Below, one piece after another: positions 25,173-32,671 of a stretch of 52,450 bases of DNA (position 1 is the first letter of the stretch; each line of letters begins with the position of its first letter). A model generated the notes under the pieces. The model ran no database searches, was not told the origin of the DNA, and saw only the letters and a program-made list of their open reading frames with translations. Source of the DNA: a bacterium. Lineage in GTDB: Bacteria; Patescibacteriota; Gracilibacteria; Peribacterales; Peribacteraceae. The position numbers and the translations under genes were made by a program. The DNA lies in the NCBI GenBank assembly GCA_027623015.1, contig JAQBVR010000004.1:1-52450 (forward strand), given 5' to 3'.

Positions 25173-26438
25173 ATGTCTGATACTCTCCGATCTCTCTTCA
25201 CCGCTTCAAAGTCCAATGGGTCAGCTGGATCCTATGGCGGGACTGGTGACGATGATGCTACAACCAACACTTCCACACGCGAAGTCCGTCCAGATGTTTC
25301 ACCTGGTGCCGACATCCGTGTCATCGGAACTGGTGGTGGTGGTGCAAACGCTGTAAAGCGCATGATAGATGCTAAAGTTCAAGGTGTTGAATTTATCGCT
25401 GTAAACACTGATGTCCAAGCACTCTACCACAACCCTGCCCCTAAGAAGATCACGATTGGTCGTGGAACGACACGTGGACTTGGCGCAGGTGCAAACCCAT
25501 CTATAGGCAAGAAAGCTGCCGAAGAAAGTAATGAAGAGATCAAATCAAGTATCGAGGGAGCCGATATGATCTTCATCACAGCTGGTCTTGGAGGTGGGAC
25601 AGGTAGCGGAAGTATTCCTGTTATCGCAGAGCTTGCACGTAGTATGGGTATACTTACTGTTGCTGTTGTCACGAGACCATTTAGCTTCGAAGGACAGAAG
25701 CGTAAGAAGGTAGCAGACGAAGCTCTCGAAGAGCTCAAGAGCAAAGTCGATACACTTGTCACCATTCCAAACGACAAGATTCTAAGCCTTATCGACAAGA
25801 CCACTCCTCTCACAGAAGCATTCCAAGTCGTAGATGAAGTGTTGCAGCATGCCATAGAGGGTATCGCAAACTTGATCATCGTCCACGGTCTTGTAAACGT
25901 GGACTTCGCTGACGTAAAGTCCATCATGCAAGATGCTGGAACTGCACTTATGGGTATCGGATACGGTACAGGAGATAATCGCGCTGCTGAAGCTGCACGC
26001 GCTGCAGTAGACAGTCCCCTCCTTGAGCAATCTATCAATGGTGCAAAGGGTGTCCTCTTCAATATCACTGGTGGAAATGACCTCTCAATGTTTGAAGTAG
26101 ACGAAGCTGCACGCATCATTACTGAAGCTGCAGACCCAGATGCAAATATCATTTTTGGTGCTGTTATTGATGAAAACTTCACAGGAGAAGTAAAATGTAC
26201 AGTGATCGCTACAGGATTTGATGACATAAAGCCTTCTGAAACATACCAAATGTCCACGAGCGCCTTTAAGCCTCTAGAAAACATCGGAGCACCTGGCTCT
26301 TTCTCATCAAACTATGAATCAAAGAGAAAAGAAGGAGTACCAGGACAGTCCCTCCTAGAAGCCAAATCTACTTCTATTGATCTGAACGAAGAAGAGCTAG
26401 AAGTGCCTGCGTTCATGCGCAAACCTATCAGCAAATAA
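25173..26438 (+). CDS. ftsZ: Cell division protein FtsZ
   Basis: A 421-residue tubulin-like GTPase that forms the division ring. An N-terminal extension of about 45 residues rich in Ser/Thr/Gly/Asp precedes the core, which starts at IRVIGTGGGGANAVKRM. Then come FIAVNTDVQAL, the tubulin signature GLGGGTGSGS near 136, TRPFSFEG near 160, and NGAKGVLFNITGG near 285. The conserved C-terminal peptide is present as LEVPAFMRK, the site that binds FtsA. The linker before it is short. The gene is coupled to ftsA, and a strong hairpin follows its stop. Confidence 0.97.
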   Translation: MSDTLRSLFTASKSNGSAGSYGGTGDDDATTNTSTREVRPDVSPGADIRVIGTGGGGANAVKRMIDAKVQGVEFIAVNTDVQALYHNPAPKKITIGRGTTRGLGAGANPSIGKKAAEESNEEIKSSIEGADMIFITAGLGGGTGSGSIPVIAELARSMGILTVAVVTRPFSFEGQKRKKVADEALEELKSKVDTLVTIPNDKILSLIDKTTPLTEAFQVVDEVLQHAIEGIANLIIVHGLVNVDFADVKSIMQDAGTALMGIGYGTGDNRAAEAARAAVDSPLLEQSINGAKGVLFNITGGNDLSMFEVDEAARIITEAADPDANIIFGAVIDENFTGEVKCTVIATGFDDIKPSETYQMSTSAFKPLENIGAPGSFSSNYESKRKEGVPGQSLLEAKSTSIDLNEEELEVPAFMRKPISK

Positions 26439-26443
26439 AGGAC

Positions 26444-26490
26444 GGTCCGAACCAGAGTGCGTCGGGGTGGCGCGCTCTGGTTGCGGTCCC
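26444..26490 (+). terminator. GC-rich hairpin after ftsZ
   Basis: GGTCCGAACCAGAGTGCG pairs with CGCGCTCTGGTTGCGGTCC around a GGGGTGG loop. The stem is long with a few mismatches. No T-run follows, so it may stabilise the 3' end or act as a Rho-independent pause site rather than a strict terminator. Confidence 0.55.
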
Positions 26491-26579
26491 AAAGCATCGC
26501 AGGAATCAGCAATGCTACAGGAAACCAGTTTAGTAGTATATGCAACAGCTCACCCCTTCCAAAAATGGTGGTTTTTCGC

Positions 26580-26585
26580 TATAAT
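26580..26585 (+). promoter_or_regulatory. TATAAT -10 box in TTTTTCGCTATAAT
   Basis: It matches the pattern before 16553 at 13 of 14 positions. It lies 26 nt upstream of the ATG at 26612, and AAGAGGA sits between them but about 20 nt from the ATG, too far for a normal Shine-Dalgarno. A second TATAAA at 26601-26606 is close to the ATG. Confidence 0.45.
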
Positions 26586-26611
26586 AAGAGGATTTCTTTC
26601 TATAAAATCTT

Positions 26612-27193
26612 ATGCCTAGCAACACCACTACGGACAATCCAGCAAAGATCCTTGACGCTAAAGTGAAGGCCAAAGTTGCTATACAAAAAGAATTAGGATG
26701 GCCTACAGAAGCCAAGAAGCCAATGCTGTGCATCCCTACAGGACTCACAGAAGAGCTCGGAGGTCCACTCTTTACCAAGCTCATCGATGGACTCGTGAGT
26801 CTTGGCATACAGGTTCTTATCCTTGGAAAGGGCTCAGCATCGTATGGAGAGATGGTCTCAAAGCTCTCCTCAGAGAAGAAGCACCTCTTTGCCATCATTC
26901 CAAATGATGAATCGTCTCAAAAACAGATGTATCTAGCAGCAGATATGGCACTGTTCTTGAGTAACCCCAAAGGGATGAAAGAGGTCCAGACCTGCTTAAG
27001 TAATGGTGTGGTTCCTATCAGTCCGAAGAACGATGAACTAGAAAAATACAATGCAATCCAAGAAAGTGGCAACGCCTTTATATTCGATAAGCTTAATGAG
27101 TGGAGCTGTTACGCAGCAGTAGTGCGAGCAGTAGAAACACACGTGTTCCCGTTTGACTGGAAAACGATCCAGAAGCATTGCATGGAGTCTTGA
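26612..27193 (+). CDS. Half-size GT-B protein resembling the C-terminal domain of glycogen synthase
   Basis: A 193-residue protein. The stretch from AKVKAKVAIQKELGWPTEAK through CIPTGLTEELGGPLFTKLID, VLILGKGSASYGEM, FAIIPNDESSQKQMYLAADM and VQTCLSNGVVPISPKNDELE follows the order of the nucleotide-sugar-binding half of GT5 glycogen/starch synthases. The first GT-B half (acceptor domain) is missing, and the EPCGL acceptor motif is not conserved (NPKGMKEV). It may be a sugar-nucleotide-binding regulator or a partner subunit; catalysis alone seems unlikely. It directly follows ftsZ behind its own putative promoter, so a link to division or envelope growth is possible but unproven. Confidence 0.65.
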   Translation: MPSNTTTDNPAKILDAKVKAKVAIQKELGWPTEAKKPMLCIPTGLTEELGGPLFTKLIDGLVSLGIQVLILGKGSASYGEMVSKLSSEKKHLFAIIPNDESSQKQMYLAADMALFLSNPKGMKEVQTCLSNGVVPISPKNDELEKYNAIQESGNAFIFDKLNEWSCYAAVVRAVETHVFPFDWKTIQKHCMES

Positions 27194-27235
27194 TACTCCA
27201 TCGAGGTATTCGATCAATCAAATATACGATGAGAA

Positions 27236-27325
27236 AATCCCAAATCACAAGCACCAAATCACAAAAAAGTAGCTAGCTTGTTTTGATCTTAGGATTTTTC
27301 TGAGATTTGGGTTTTGGGTTTTGGA
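27236..27325. repeat. Inverted degenerate words AAATCCCAAATC / GATTTGGGTTTTGG
   Basis: The left block (27236-27263) has CCCAAATCACAAGCACCAAA and the right block (27291-27325) has GAGATTTGGGTTTTGGGTTT. The two are imperfect complements. It sits between convergent genes (stops at 27193 and 27351), where a two-way terminator would be expected. Confidence 0.7.
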
Positions 27326-27350
27326 AATTCCCTATGTATTCTCTATACGA

Positions 27351-28556
27351 TCACCATATACATTCTCGTTCAGCAATTTCCCCCATGGGCTGGAAGATGA
27401 GAAGCTTTTTTTCAAGAGCTGAATCTAACGTGCGACCACTTTGGTAGCCAAACAGATCTAAACTCCTCGGAACGATGAAGTGATTGGAGTAGCTTGGCTC
27501 CACGCGTAAATTACTATACATCGCAAAGGTTGTTCGCGACTTCAGACCGATGTACGGCGAGATACCATTGAGTATCATGACAAAAAGTACAGCAGATGTA
27601 CCCGTAGAAAATTGCAGGGGCTCACATCGCATACCAGCACGATACGCAAAGAGCACTGCAGTACCAGAAAGGATCAATGCGAGTATGCAGAAGAGCTGCC
27701 ATAGGATGTATGATGCTAAGATGGCAAGGGTATCAAGTGCTAGACCCATCGCTACGAAGACGCCAAGGGAGATGATGATGAGAAACGTAACTGCATAGAT
27801 CCTGCGCAATGCTCTGGTAGGTGGCATGAGCCACGCCCAGCGTTTTTGTACGTCAGACAAGATAGCTGACGGTAAGCACACGAGTAGTAGAGTGATCATG
27901 ACACTTGAGAAATCGTAAAAATGATGCTCAATATCTAGAGATAATGACACATGAAAGAGCACGCCCAAAAAGACACCATAAATACGTGTACGAGAAGGTA
28001 GGAGAAGTATTGCGATAACCGCCTCTGCTATGACCGTGTATAAGATCGCACCATGACCAAAAAACGATCCTTCTGGAGATACCTGCAGAAACGCGGCTAC
28101 ATTTCTCGAAAACTGAATTGCACAACTGAGTGTAGGGTCAAAGAATGCAGTATTGAGCTTCGCAAAGAACGAAAAAGCGTACACAGTGACAAGGAGAAGT
28201 ACCAGAGCAGAGCGGAAACGTTTTTCATCGAACGTTTTACCAGAGAGGGTAGGCAAGAAATGTATGAGAATAACGATGTTTGCGAAAAATAGTACCAACC
28301 TATGGTTAGGTGTTTGGGGAAGGAGAATCAACACATCAACGATCTGCAGAATAGACACTGTCAGAAGACATTTTACACAACTGGGTCGTAGCAGTAGTAC
28401 AATGCACGAGAAGGCTAAGGCAGTCTCAGCGATACTACGCATAGAGAAAGGGTCATCGACAAGTGCTGTATGCCAAGCGATATTGGATGTAAGAGAAAAA
28501 AGTGTTGCACAGCCCCAAAGAAAAGCAAACAATGTTAGAGGAGACAGCTTCTTCAT
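27351..28556 (-). CDS. HTTM/vitamin-K-carboxylase-like polytopic membrane protein
   Basis: A 401-residue protein with about ten transmembrane helices. It is remotely similar to its divergent neighbour and to the HTTM domain of gamma-glutamyl carboxylases: YAFSFFAKLNTAFFDP (126-141) lines up with the family's AGxxKLxADW and keeps the lysine (K133), and FHVSLSLDIEHHFYDFSSVM lines up with the FHxxN/E helix. The C-terminal 90 residues (SRTTFAMYSNLRVEPSYSNH) are soluble and probably outside. ATG 28556 was chosen; further upstream the frame reads through a word repeat. Divergent from the gene at 28655, with a repeat in the 98 bp between them. Confidence 0.7.
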   Translation of the reverse strand: MKKLSPLTLFAFLWGCATLFSLTSNIAWHTALVDDPFSMRSIAETALAFSCIVLLLRPSCVKCLLTVSILQIVDVLILLPQTPNHRLVLFFANIVILIHFLPTLSGKTFDEKRFRSALVLLLVTVYAFSFFAKLNTAFFDPTLSCAIQFSRNVAAFLQVSPEGSFFGHGAILYTVIAEAVIAILLLPSRTRIYGVFLGVLFHVSLSLDIEHHFYDFSSVMITLLLVCLPSAILSDVQKRWAWLMPPTRALRRIYAVTFLIIISLGVFVAMGLALDTLAILASYILWQLFCILALILSGTAVLFAYRAGMRCEPLQFSTGTSAVLFVMILNGISPYIGLKSRTTFAMYSNLRVEPSYSNHFIVPRSLDLFGYQSGRTLDSALEKKLLIFQPMGEIAERECIW

Positions 28557-28612
28557 ATACCGTATACCATATACTAAATTCCAAATACCAAATACCAAAT
28601 ATCAAATCGCAA
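28557..28612. repeat. Degenerate word repeat CCAAATA
   Basis: ATACCGTATACCATATACTA followed by tandem AATTCCAAATACCAAATACC / AAATATCAAATCG words, in the space between two divergent HTTM genes. In translation the word gives IPNTKYQIP-like peptides that artificially extend neighbouring reading frames. Any promoters for the two genes must lie in or beside it. Confidence 0.7.
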
Positions 28613-28654
28613 GCAGCTATTTAGATTTTGTGAGAGAAAGATTAGACTCTCGTT

Positions 28655-29893
28655 ATGCATAGTGATGTTGATGAACGGCCATTTGCCTACTTTCGGATCT
28701 TCTTTGGCATACTGATGGGATGGCAGATCTGGACTGTGCTTACGACACACAGGCTCATAGATGATTTCCTCGTGTCAAAGTTCTACTTTACATATCCAGG
28801 GTTTGACTGGATACAGCCACTCAATATGGCCGCGATGCAAAACGTGATCATCATGATGTTTGTCGCATCTCTCTGTTTCACGATTGGGCTGCTCTATCGC
28901 ATCAGTTCTATAGTTCTATTCAGCGGATACTTGTATATCTTCATCTTGGATCAAACACTATTTTTCCAGCAGTTCTACCTCATCATCCTGCTCTTATTTC
29001 TCATGATATGGATACCAGCACATAAGACAGAATCCATTGATAGTATCTTCAATACGAAGATTCCTGCACCACAGGTATGGCAGCTCTGGGCAGTACGATT
29101 TCAACTTGCTGTTGTCTACATTTTTGCTGGATTGTTCAAACTCAATGCTGATTGGCTCACTGGAGAACCTATTCGTACATGGTTTCCCGAGATTTCTTCT
29201 ATCGGTGTGTGGATATTCGTCTATGGAGGAATCCTTTTCAATCTCTGCATCATTCCGCTGCTTCTCTATAGAAAGACGAATACATTGGGGCTTATACTTG
29301 TCTGCATATTTCATATAACAAATGAACTCCTCTTCAATATCGCAATATTTCCTTGGATCATGCTGGTCCCAACAGTCCTATTTTTCTATCCGCAACGCGT
29401 AACCCGCAACCCGCAACCCCACTACGACAAGGCAACGAGGGGCAGGCCCGTAACCCATAACAATACATTGAAAACCCTCTGCACACTCTACATCGCAGTC
29501 CAGATCCTAGTGCCATTACGAACATTCCTCTACCCAGGGGATTCATCTTGGACGGAAGAAGGAAGAAAGTTCTCCTGGCAAATGATGTTGAGCTACAAAA
29601 ACGTAGAGTCCTTCCAAATGTACTCTGTGAATCCTACAACGCAGAAACGACGAGACATAGACCTGACACAATACATAAACGAATTTCAATCGGCAGTCAT
29701 GATACGTAACCCTCTGCTTACTGCACAATTCGCTCGGTGGATTAGCACAAAATTCGATCCCCCAGCGGAGATCTATGCTCAAACTTTGATATCGTTCAAC
29801 GGTAGAGAGCCTAAAGATATGATCGATACAACTGTAGATCTCTCAAAAACAACAAGAAGGATTCTCCCGGGACAATGGATTAAAGCATTATAA
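28655..29893 (+). CDS. HTTM-domain (vitamin-K-dependent gamma-carboxylase-like) protein
   Basis: A 412-residue protein of the HTTM/VKG-carboxylase family: FAYFRIFFGILMGWQIWTVL (10-29), DQTLFFQQFYL (99-109), AVRFQLAVVYIFAGLFKLNA (146-165) with K162 at the place of the catalytic base lysine of human GGCX, FHITNELLFNIAIFPWIM, and GRKFSWQMMLSYK. The C-terminal 130 residues form an outside domain. Human GGCX carboxylates Glu residues using reduced vitamin K; bacterial homologues are mostly uncharacterised. An inserted patch (TRNPQPHYDKATRGRPVTHN, near 250-269) is encoded by CGTAACCCGCAACCC word repeats (29396-29461). The ATG has no Shine-Dalgarno. Confidence 0.85.
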   Translation: MHSDVDERPFAYFRIFFGILMGWQIWTVLTTHRLIDDFLVSKFYFTYPGFDWIQPLNMAAMQNVIIMMFVASLCFTIGLLYRISSIVLFSGYLYIFILDQTLFFQQFYLIILLLFLMIWIPAHKTESIDSIFNTKIPAPQVWQLWAVRFQLAVVYIFAGLFKLNADWLTGEPIRTWFPEISSIGVWIFVYGGILFNLCIIPLLLYRKTNTLGLILVCIFHITNELLFNIAIFPWIMLVPTVLFFYPQRVTRNPQPHYDKATRGRPVTHNNTLKTLCTLYIAVQILVPLRTFLYPGDSSWTEEGRKFSWQMMLSYKNVESFQMYSVNPTTQKRRDIDLTQYINEFQSAVMIRNPLLTAQFARWISTKFDPPAEIYAQTLISFNGREPKDMIDTTVDLSKTTRRILPGQWIKAL

Positions 29894-29954
29894 GAGGAAT
29901 CTCAGTAAATATGATTGTGAAACCGTTGTCGAGACCTTAAACTCTGCTGCACAC

Positions 29955-29999
29955 GGGTCGGTAGCTCCAGCCTACGCCAAGGCTACGGCCGGCAGGGCA
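29955..29999. repeat. tRNA-Lys 5' fragment joined to a palindromic element
   Basis: GGGTCGGTAGCTC (29955-29967) is identical to the first 13 nt of tRNA-Lys at 30039. It runs directly into a GC-rich, partly self-complementary sequence (CCTACGCCAAGGCTACGGCC). It looks like a partial tRNA duplication interrupted by a mobile-like palindrome. Confidence 0.7.
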
Positions 30000-30038
30000 A
30001 GTACCCGTACAATTGATCTTTCGTCTGCATCCCCTTAT

Positions 30039-30113
30039 GGGTCGGTAGCTCAGTGGTAGAGCAGGAGACTCTTAATCTCTTGGCCGTGGGTTCAAATCCC
30101 ACCCGACCCACCA
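30039..30113 (+). tRNA. tRNA-Lys (anticodon CTT)
   Basis: A 75-nt cloverleaf. Acceptor GGGTCGG/CCGACCC, D arm GCTC/GAGC, anticodon stem GGAGA/TCTCT with loop CTCTTAA giving CTT, T arm GTGGG-TTCAAAT-CCCAC, discriminator A, encoded CCA. An inverted repeat starts within the CCA. Confidence 0.95.
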
Positions 30114-30174
30114 TTCGACTGCGCTCATGGTCTTCGTTGCTTCGCAACTCAGGCCACGGCTTCGCAGTCGAATG
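30112..30174. repeat. Palindromic element behind tRNA-Lys
   Basis: CATTCGACTGCG (30112-30123) and CGCAGTCGAATG (30163-30174) are perfect 12-bp arms around a 39-nt loop with further GC-rich pairing. The first two bases are the CA of the tRNA CCA end. The layout matches the elements behind tRNA-Val and tRNA-Ile. Confidence 0.9.
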
Positions 30175-30415
30175 ACTCTGATACCAATTACTTTTCAAAA
30201 CGATACCAATAATTATAGAATGTTTATCTGCGATTAATGCCGTGAAGCTTTCACTATAGTGAAGCAAGGAGGTTAGATCTACTCATATGAAGAGTATCAG
30301 TTTGAAAGCGAAATGGTATGAGCAAAGCTCGCAAGCTGAGTCGAAGAGCCCAACAAACACATACAAAACTATCCATTCGTCTCGATCCTGTGGATCTCAC
30401 TCATGGTAAACCAAG
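30175..30415. repeat. Intergenic region with a partial copy of the GGTTTACC element
   Basis: 240 bp without a gene between tRNA-Lys and truB. At 30337-30410 the minus strand carries GGTTTACCATGAGTGA, then GAGACGAATGG, and GACTCAGCTTGCGAGC. The first 16 bases match those at 42424 in the element behind tRNA-Ile. A small hairpin GCTTTCACTATAGTGAAGC is at about 30246-30264. Nothing else is recognised. Confidence 0.65.
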
Positions 30416-31276
30416 CTAAAACACCTTCCTCCCCTTACAACAATTCGTTCCATCTTTGAGAGGAGCGAGTATCGCGATGGGAAGATCGTTATGCCATGCG
30501 ATGGTATCTGGCTGGACTTGGTGCTTGATGGCACGACCATGAGCGATGTCGTCTGCTTCACTATCGCTTACATCAATCTTGTTCATGCCTACAAGGATGT
30601 CTTTCAAAGGAATGACGTGGCCCCATGTAGCTTTCTTCGGTGCTACTGCAGACTCCAGAGTCCAATCCCCTACTGTTGTCCGGCACAATCCAGACAAGTA
30701 ACCACCACAGCGGATGGCATCTCCTAGGTCGTGTGCAAGAGAACGAATGTACGTACCACTTCCACAACCCACATGCAGTACTGCTTTGGGGTATTCATAC
30801 GAAACGATAAAACACTCTTGTATTTCAACGGACCGTGTTGGCATGTTCACACCTCTACCCTGACGAGCTTTACGATACGAGCGCTCGCCTCCTATTTTTA
30901 TGGCAGAGTGAATAGGGGGTACTTGATCAATGACACCAAGGAATCGATTTTCGATCATCGTACGAAGCCCTATGAGATCTGGCGGCTCAACTCCTGGCTT
31001 ACGTTGGATCTCTTCTATGATCCCCTCACGATCAAACGTACTACTGATAGCTCCAAACTGGACAGTAGCATCGTATGTTTTTGGTAATTGAGAAAAAAGC
31101 TCAACTACCTTCAACGCCTTCGCGCCAACCGCAAGCACCATCAAACCAGACGCTGCAGGGTCTAACGTACCTAGATGGCCAACTTTCTTCTCATTTAAAG
31201 ATGAGCGAACCATAGAAACTACATCATGGCTTGTTGGCCCTTCGGGCTTATCGATGAGGAGAAAACCGTGTTTCAT
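30416..31276 (-). CDS. truB: tRNA pseudouridine synthase B
   Basis: A 286-residue enzyme that makes pseudouridine 55 in the T loop of tRNAs. Motifs: GFLLIDKPEGPTSHDVV at the N-terminus, KVGHLGTLDPAASGLMVLAV near 30 with the catalytic Asp, KTYDATVQFG near 66, QVPPIHSAIKIGGERSY near 118, and CGSGTYIRSLAHDLG near 173. ATG 31276 is chosen by homology; the open frame up to 31378 is translation of a word repeat (IPNTKYHIP). Length is normal for the short form without a PUA domain. Confidence 0.95.
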   Translation of the reverse strand: MKHGFLLIDKPEGPTSHDVVSMVRSSLNEKKVGHLGTLDPAASGLMVLAVGAKALKVVELFSQLPKTYDATVQFGAISSTFDREGIIEEIQRKPGVEPPDLIGLRTMIENRFLGVIDQVPPIHSAIKIGGERSYRKARQGRGVNMPTRSVEIQECFIVSYEYPKAVLHVGCGSGTYIRSLAHDLGDAIRCGGYLSGLCRTTVGDWTLESAVAPKKATWGHVIPLKDILVGMNKIDVSDSEADDIAHGRAIKHQVQPDTIAWHNDLPIAILAPLKDGTNCCKGRKVF

Positions 31277-31283
31277 TACTTTG

Positions 31284-31357
31284 CATGGTATGTGGTATTT
31301 GGTATTTGGTATATGGAATTTTTCTTTTTTTTTACAATTTGGGATTTGGGATTTCAT
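31284..31357. repeat. Degenerate word repeat GGTATTTGGTATTTGG
   Basis: GTGGTATTTGGTATTTGGTA then, after a T-run (TTTTTCTTTTTTTTT), GGGATTTGGGATTTC. It separates truB from the plus-strand gene at 31411, so it occupies a divergent promoter region and probably contributes to both leaders. Confidence 0.7.
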
Positions 31358-31410
31358 GACATATTTATCATTTCCCATTGAACCAGCAAACGAGTAACAT
31401 ACACAACACT

Positions 31411-31977
31411 ATGTCATTAACCCTCAGCTGGGATCTGTTCGTGATTGTGTTCTTCGCGATTGTCATCACCTACAGCTTCATTATAGGGAAACACGAATCC
31501 GTTAAGATTATCATCTCGACGTACATTGCTATCGTTGCTGCTCAAGCAGTAGGAAACCTGATGCAAAGACTATCTGGAGAATCACAACCCTTCCTCAGCA
31601 CTGTAGGTATCACGGTAGATATCACACTGCTTGCAACAACAAAACTATTGCTGTTTGTAGCTACGATAGTACTACTAGCTGTACGTGGAGGATTTGAAGT
31701 AGAGTACAAGACAGAAGGTGGAGGTGTTGGAGATACTGCACTGACTGGGCTCTTTGGATTCGTAACAGCGGGACTACTCATGTCTACCCTTATGACATTC
31801 GTCGCAGATGTTCCACTCCTCGATAAGAACATTGCACTCACACCAAACATTGCACTCATCACTGCACAAAGTGATCTTATGAAAAACATGATCACCTACC
31901 AAGATGTCTGGTTCGCACTTCCTGCAATCATTCTTCTTATTATTGGATTTACACACGGAGAAGAAGTGGTTGAGTAA
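31411..31977 (+). CDS. Membrane protein, about four helices, unknown
   Basis: A 188-residue protein. Hydrophobic segments are at about 8-27, 34-52, 70-92, 110-133 and 160-182. The pattern SWDLFVIVFFAIVITYSFII, then KIIISTYIAIVAAQAVGNL, with an amphipathic loop (SGESQPFLSTVG), resembles CvpA-like proteins, but I am not sure of the family. The C-terminus (HGEEVVE) is acidic and cytoplasmic. ATG 31411 is chosen because the membrane helix follows directly; the in-frame TTG/ATG codons further up lie near the repeat. The pilin-like gene follows after 218 bp. Confidence 0.65.
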   Translation: MSLTLSWDLFVIVFFAIVITYSFIIGKHESVKIIISTYIAIVAAQAVGNLMQRLSGESQPFLSTVGITVDITLLATTKLLLFVATIVLLAVRGGFEVEYKTEGGGVGDTALTGLFGFVTAGLLMSTLMTFVADVPLLDKNIALTPNIALITAQSDLMKNMITYQDVWFALPAIILLIIGFTHGEEVVE

Positions 31978-32195
31978 TAATGACAAGTCTCATTGCGACG
32001 TAGCAAATCGCTTCGCCTATATCTTTTGGATAAATAAGCCTACATACACTATAAGCCGACAAAATCGCATAAAAATAGTATAACAAGATATATTTTTTCA
32101 TGTTGCAAGTATTCTTTAGTACAAGTACACAATATCCCCTTGCAGAAAGTCTCCACGATAGTAACAATAGGAGAGATTTATCCCCCCTTTCACTC

Positions 32196-32552
32196 ATGTC
32201 TAAAGCTCTACAACTTTTACCTATACAGATCAGCGCCGCAGTGATCACATTCTTCACATGGACTCAGACGTCTATGGCTGGAATCTTCGGACAACCTGCT
32301 GACTTTGGAGGAACAGCAGATGAAGGTGCGTTCCGTAGTAGCGTCACCAATATTATCAAGAAAGTTCTGTCCTTCATGGCTCTTGTAGCTGTAGTCTTGA
32401 TAGTTGTTGCTGGTATCCGTCTTGTCCTCTCTCAAGGAGAAGAGGCAGAGAAAGACAAAGCAAAGAAAACTATTCTCTACGTTGTTATTGGTTTGATCGT
32501 CATCATCATCGCTCGTGCATTGGTTGACATCATCATCACTGCAATCTCCTAG
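32196..32552 (+). CDS. T4SS pilin-like protein (VirB2/PF18895 type)
   Basis: A 118-residue protein with a signal-peptide-like N-terminus (SKALQLLPIQISAAVITFFT), a short polar part, an amphipathic stretch (FRSSVTNIIKKVLSFM), then two hydrophobic helices joined by the polar loop SQGEEAEKDKAKKT. This is the layout of VirB2-like pilins and of the CPR family annotated as T4SS pilin. No other secretion gene is in the window, so the role (pilus, DNA uptake or just a membrane protein) is open. A pyrimidine tract (TCCCCCCTTTCACTC) precedes the ATG, and a perfect terminator follows after 18 bp. Confidence 0.75.
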   Translation: MSKALQLLPIQISAAVITFFTWTQTSMAGIFGQPADFGGTADEGAFRSSVTNIIKKVLSFMALVAVVLIVVAGIRLVLSQGEEAEKDKAKKTILYVVIGLIVIIIARALVDIIITAIS

Positions 32553-32570
32553 TTCTCCAATCTTGAAACA

Positions 32571-32598
32571 AAAAACCAGGGCATAGCCCTGGTTTTTT
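32571..32598 (+). terminator. Rho-independent terminator
   Basis: AAAAACCAGGGC (32571-32582) and GCCCTGGTTTTT form a perfect stem around the short loop, ending in seven T. It ends the pilin-like transcript and, being symmetrical, could also serve the convergent PRC-barrel gene. Confidence 0.93.
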
Positions 32599-32671
32599 TA
32601 TATAGCAGAAATCGTCCCCCATTATCATGGGGCAGAGACGTCACAGTGTAACGTACCAACGGAATACGGAA

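Noticed and set aside
25424-26284. 286-residue frame antisense to ftsZ
   Set aside because: Shadow of the ftsZ frame: Ser/Ala/Pro-rich, no family features. Other long antisense frames (for example 7531-8187 and 19247-19825) were rejected for the same reason.
29983-30267. 94-residue reading frame on the minus strand containing VGFEPTAKRLRVSCSTTELP
   Set aside because: It is the well-known false protein made by translating the antisense of a tRNA gene (tRNA-Lys here).
31277-31378. Longer N-terminus of TruB with IPNTKYHIP-type sequence
   Set aside because: It is translation of the word repeat at 31284-31357; the true start is ATG 31276 by homology. The same applies to the extended start of the gene at 27351-28556.
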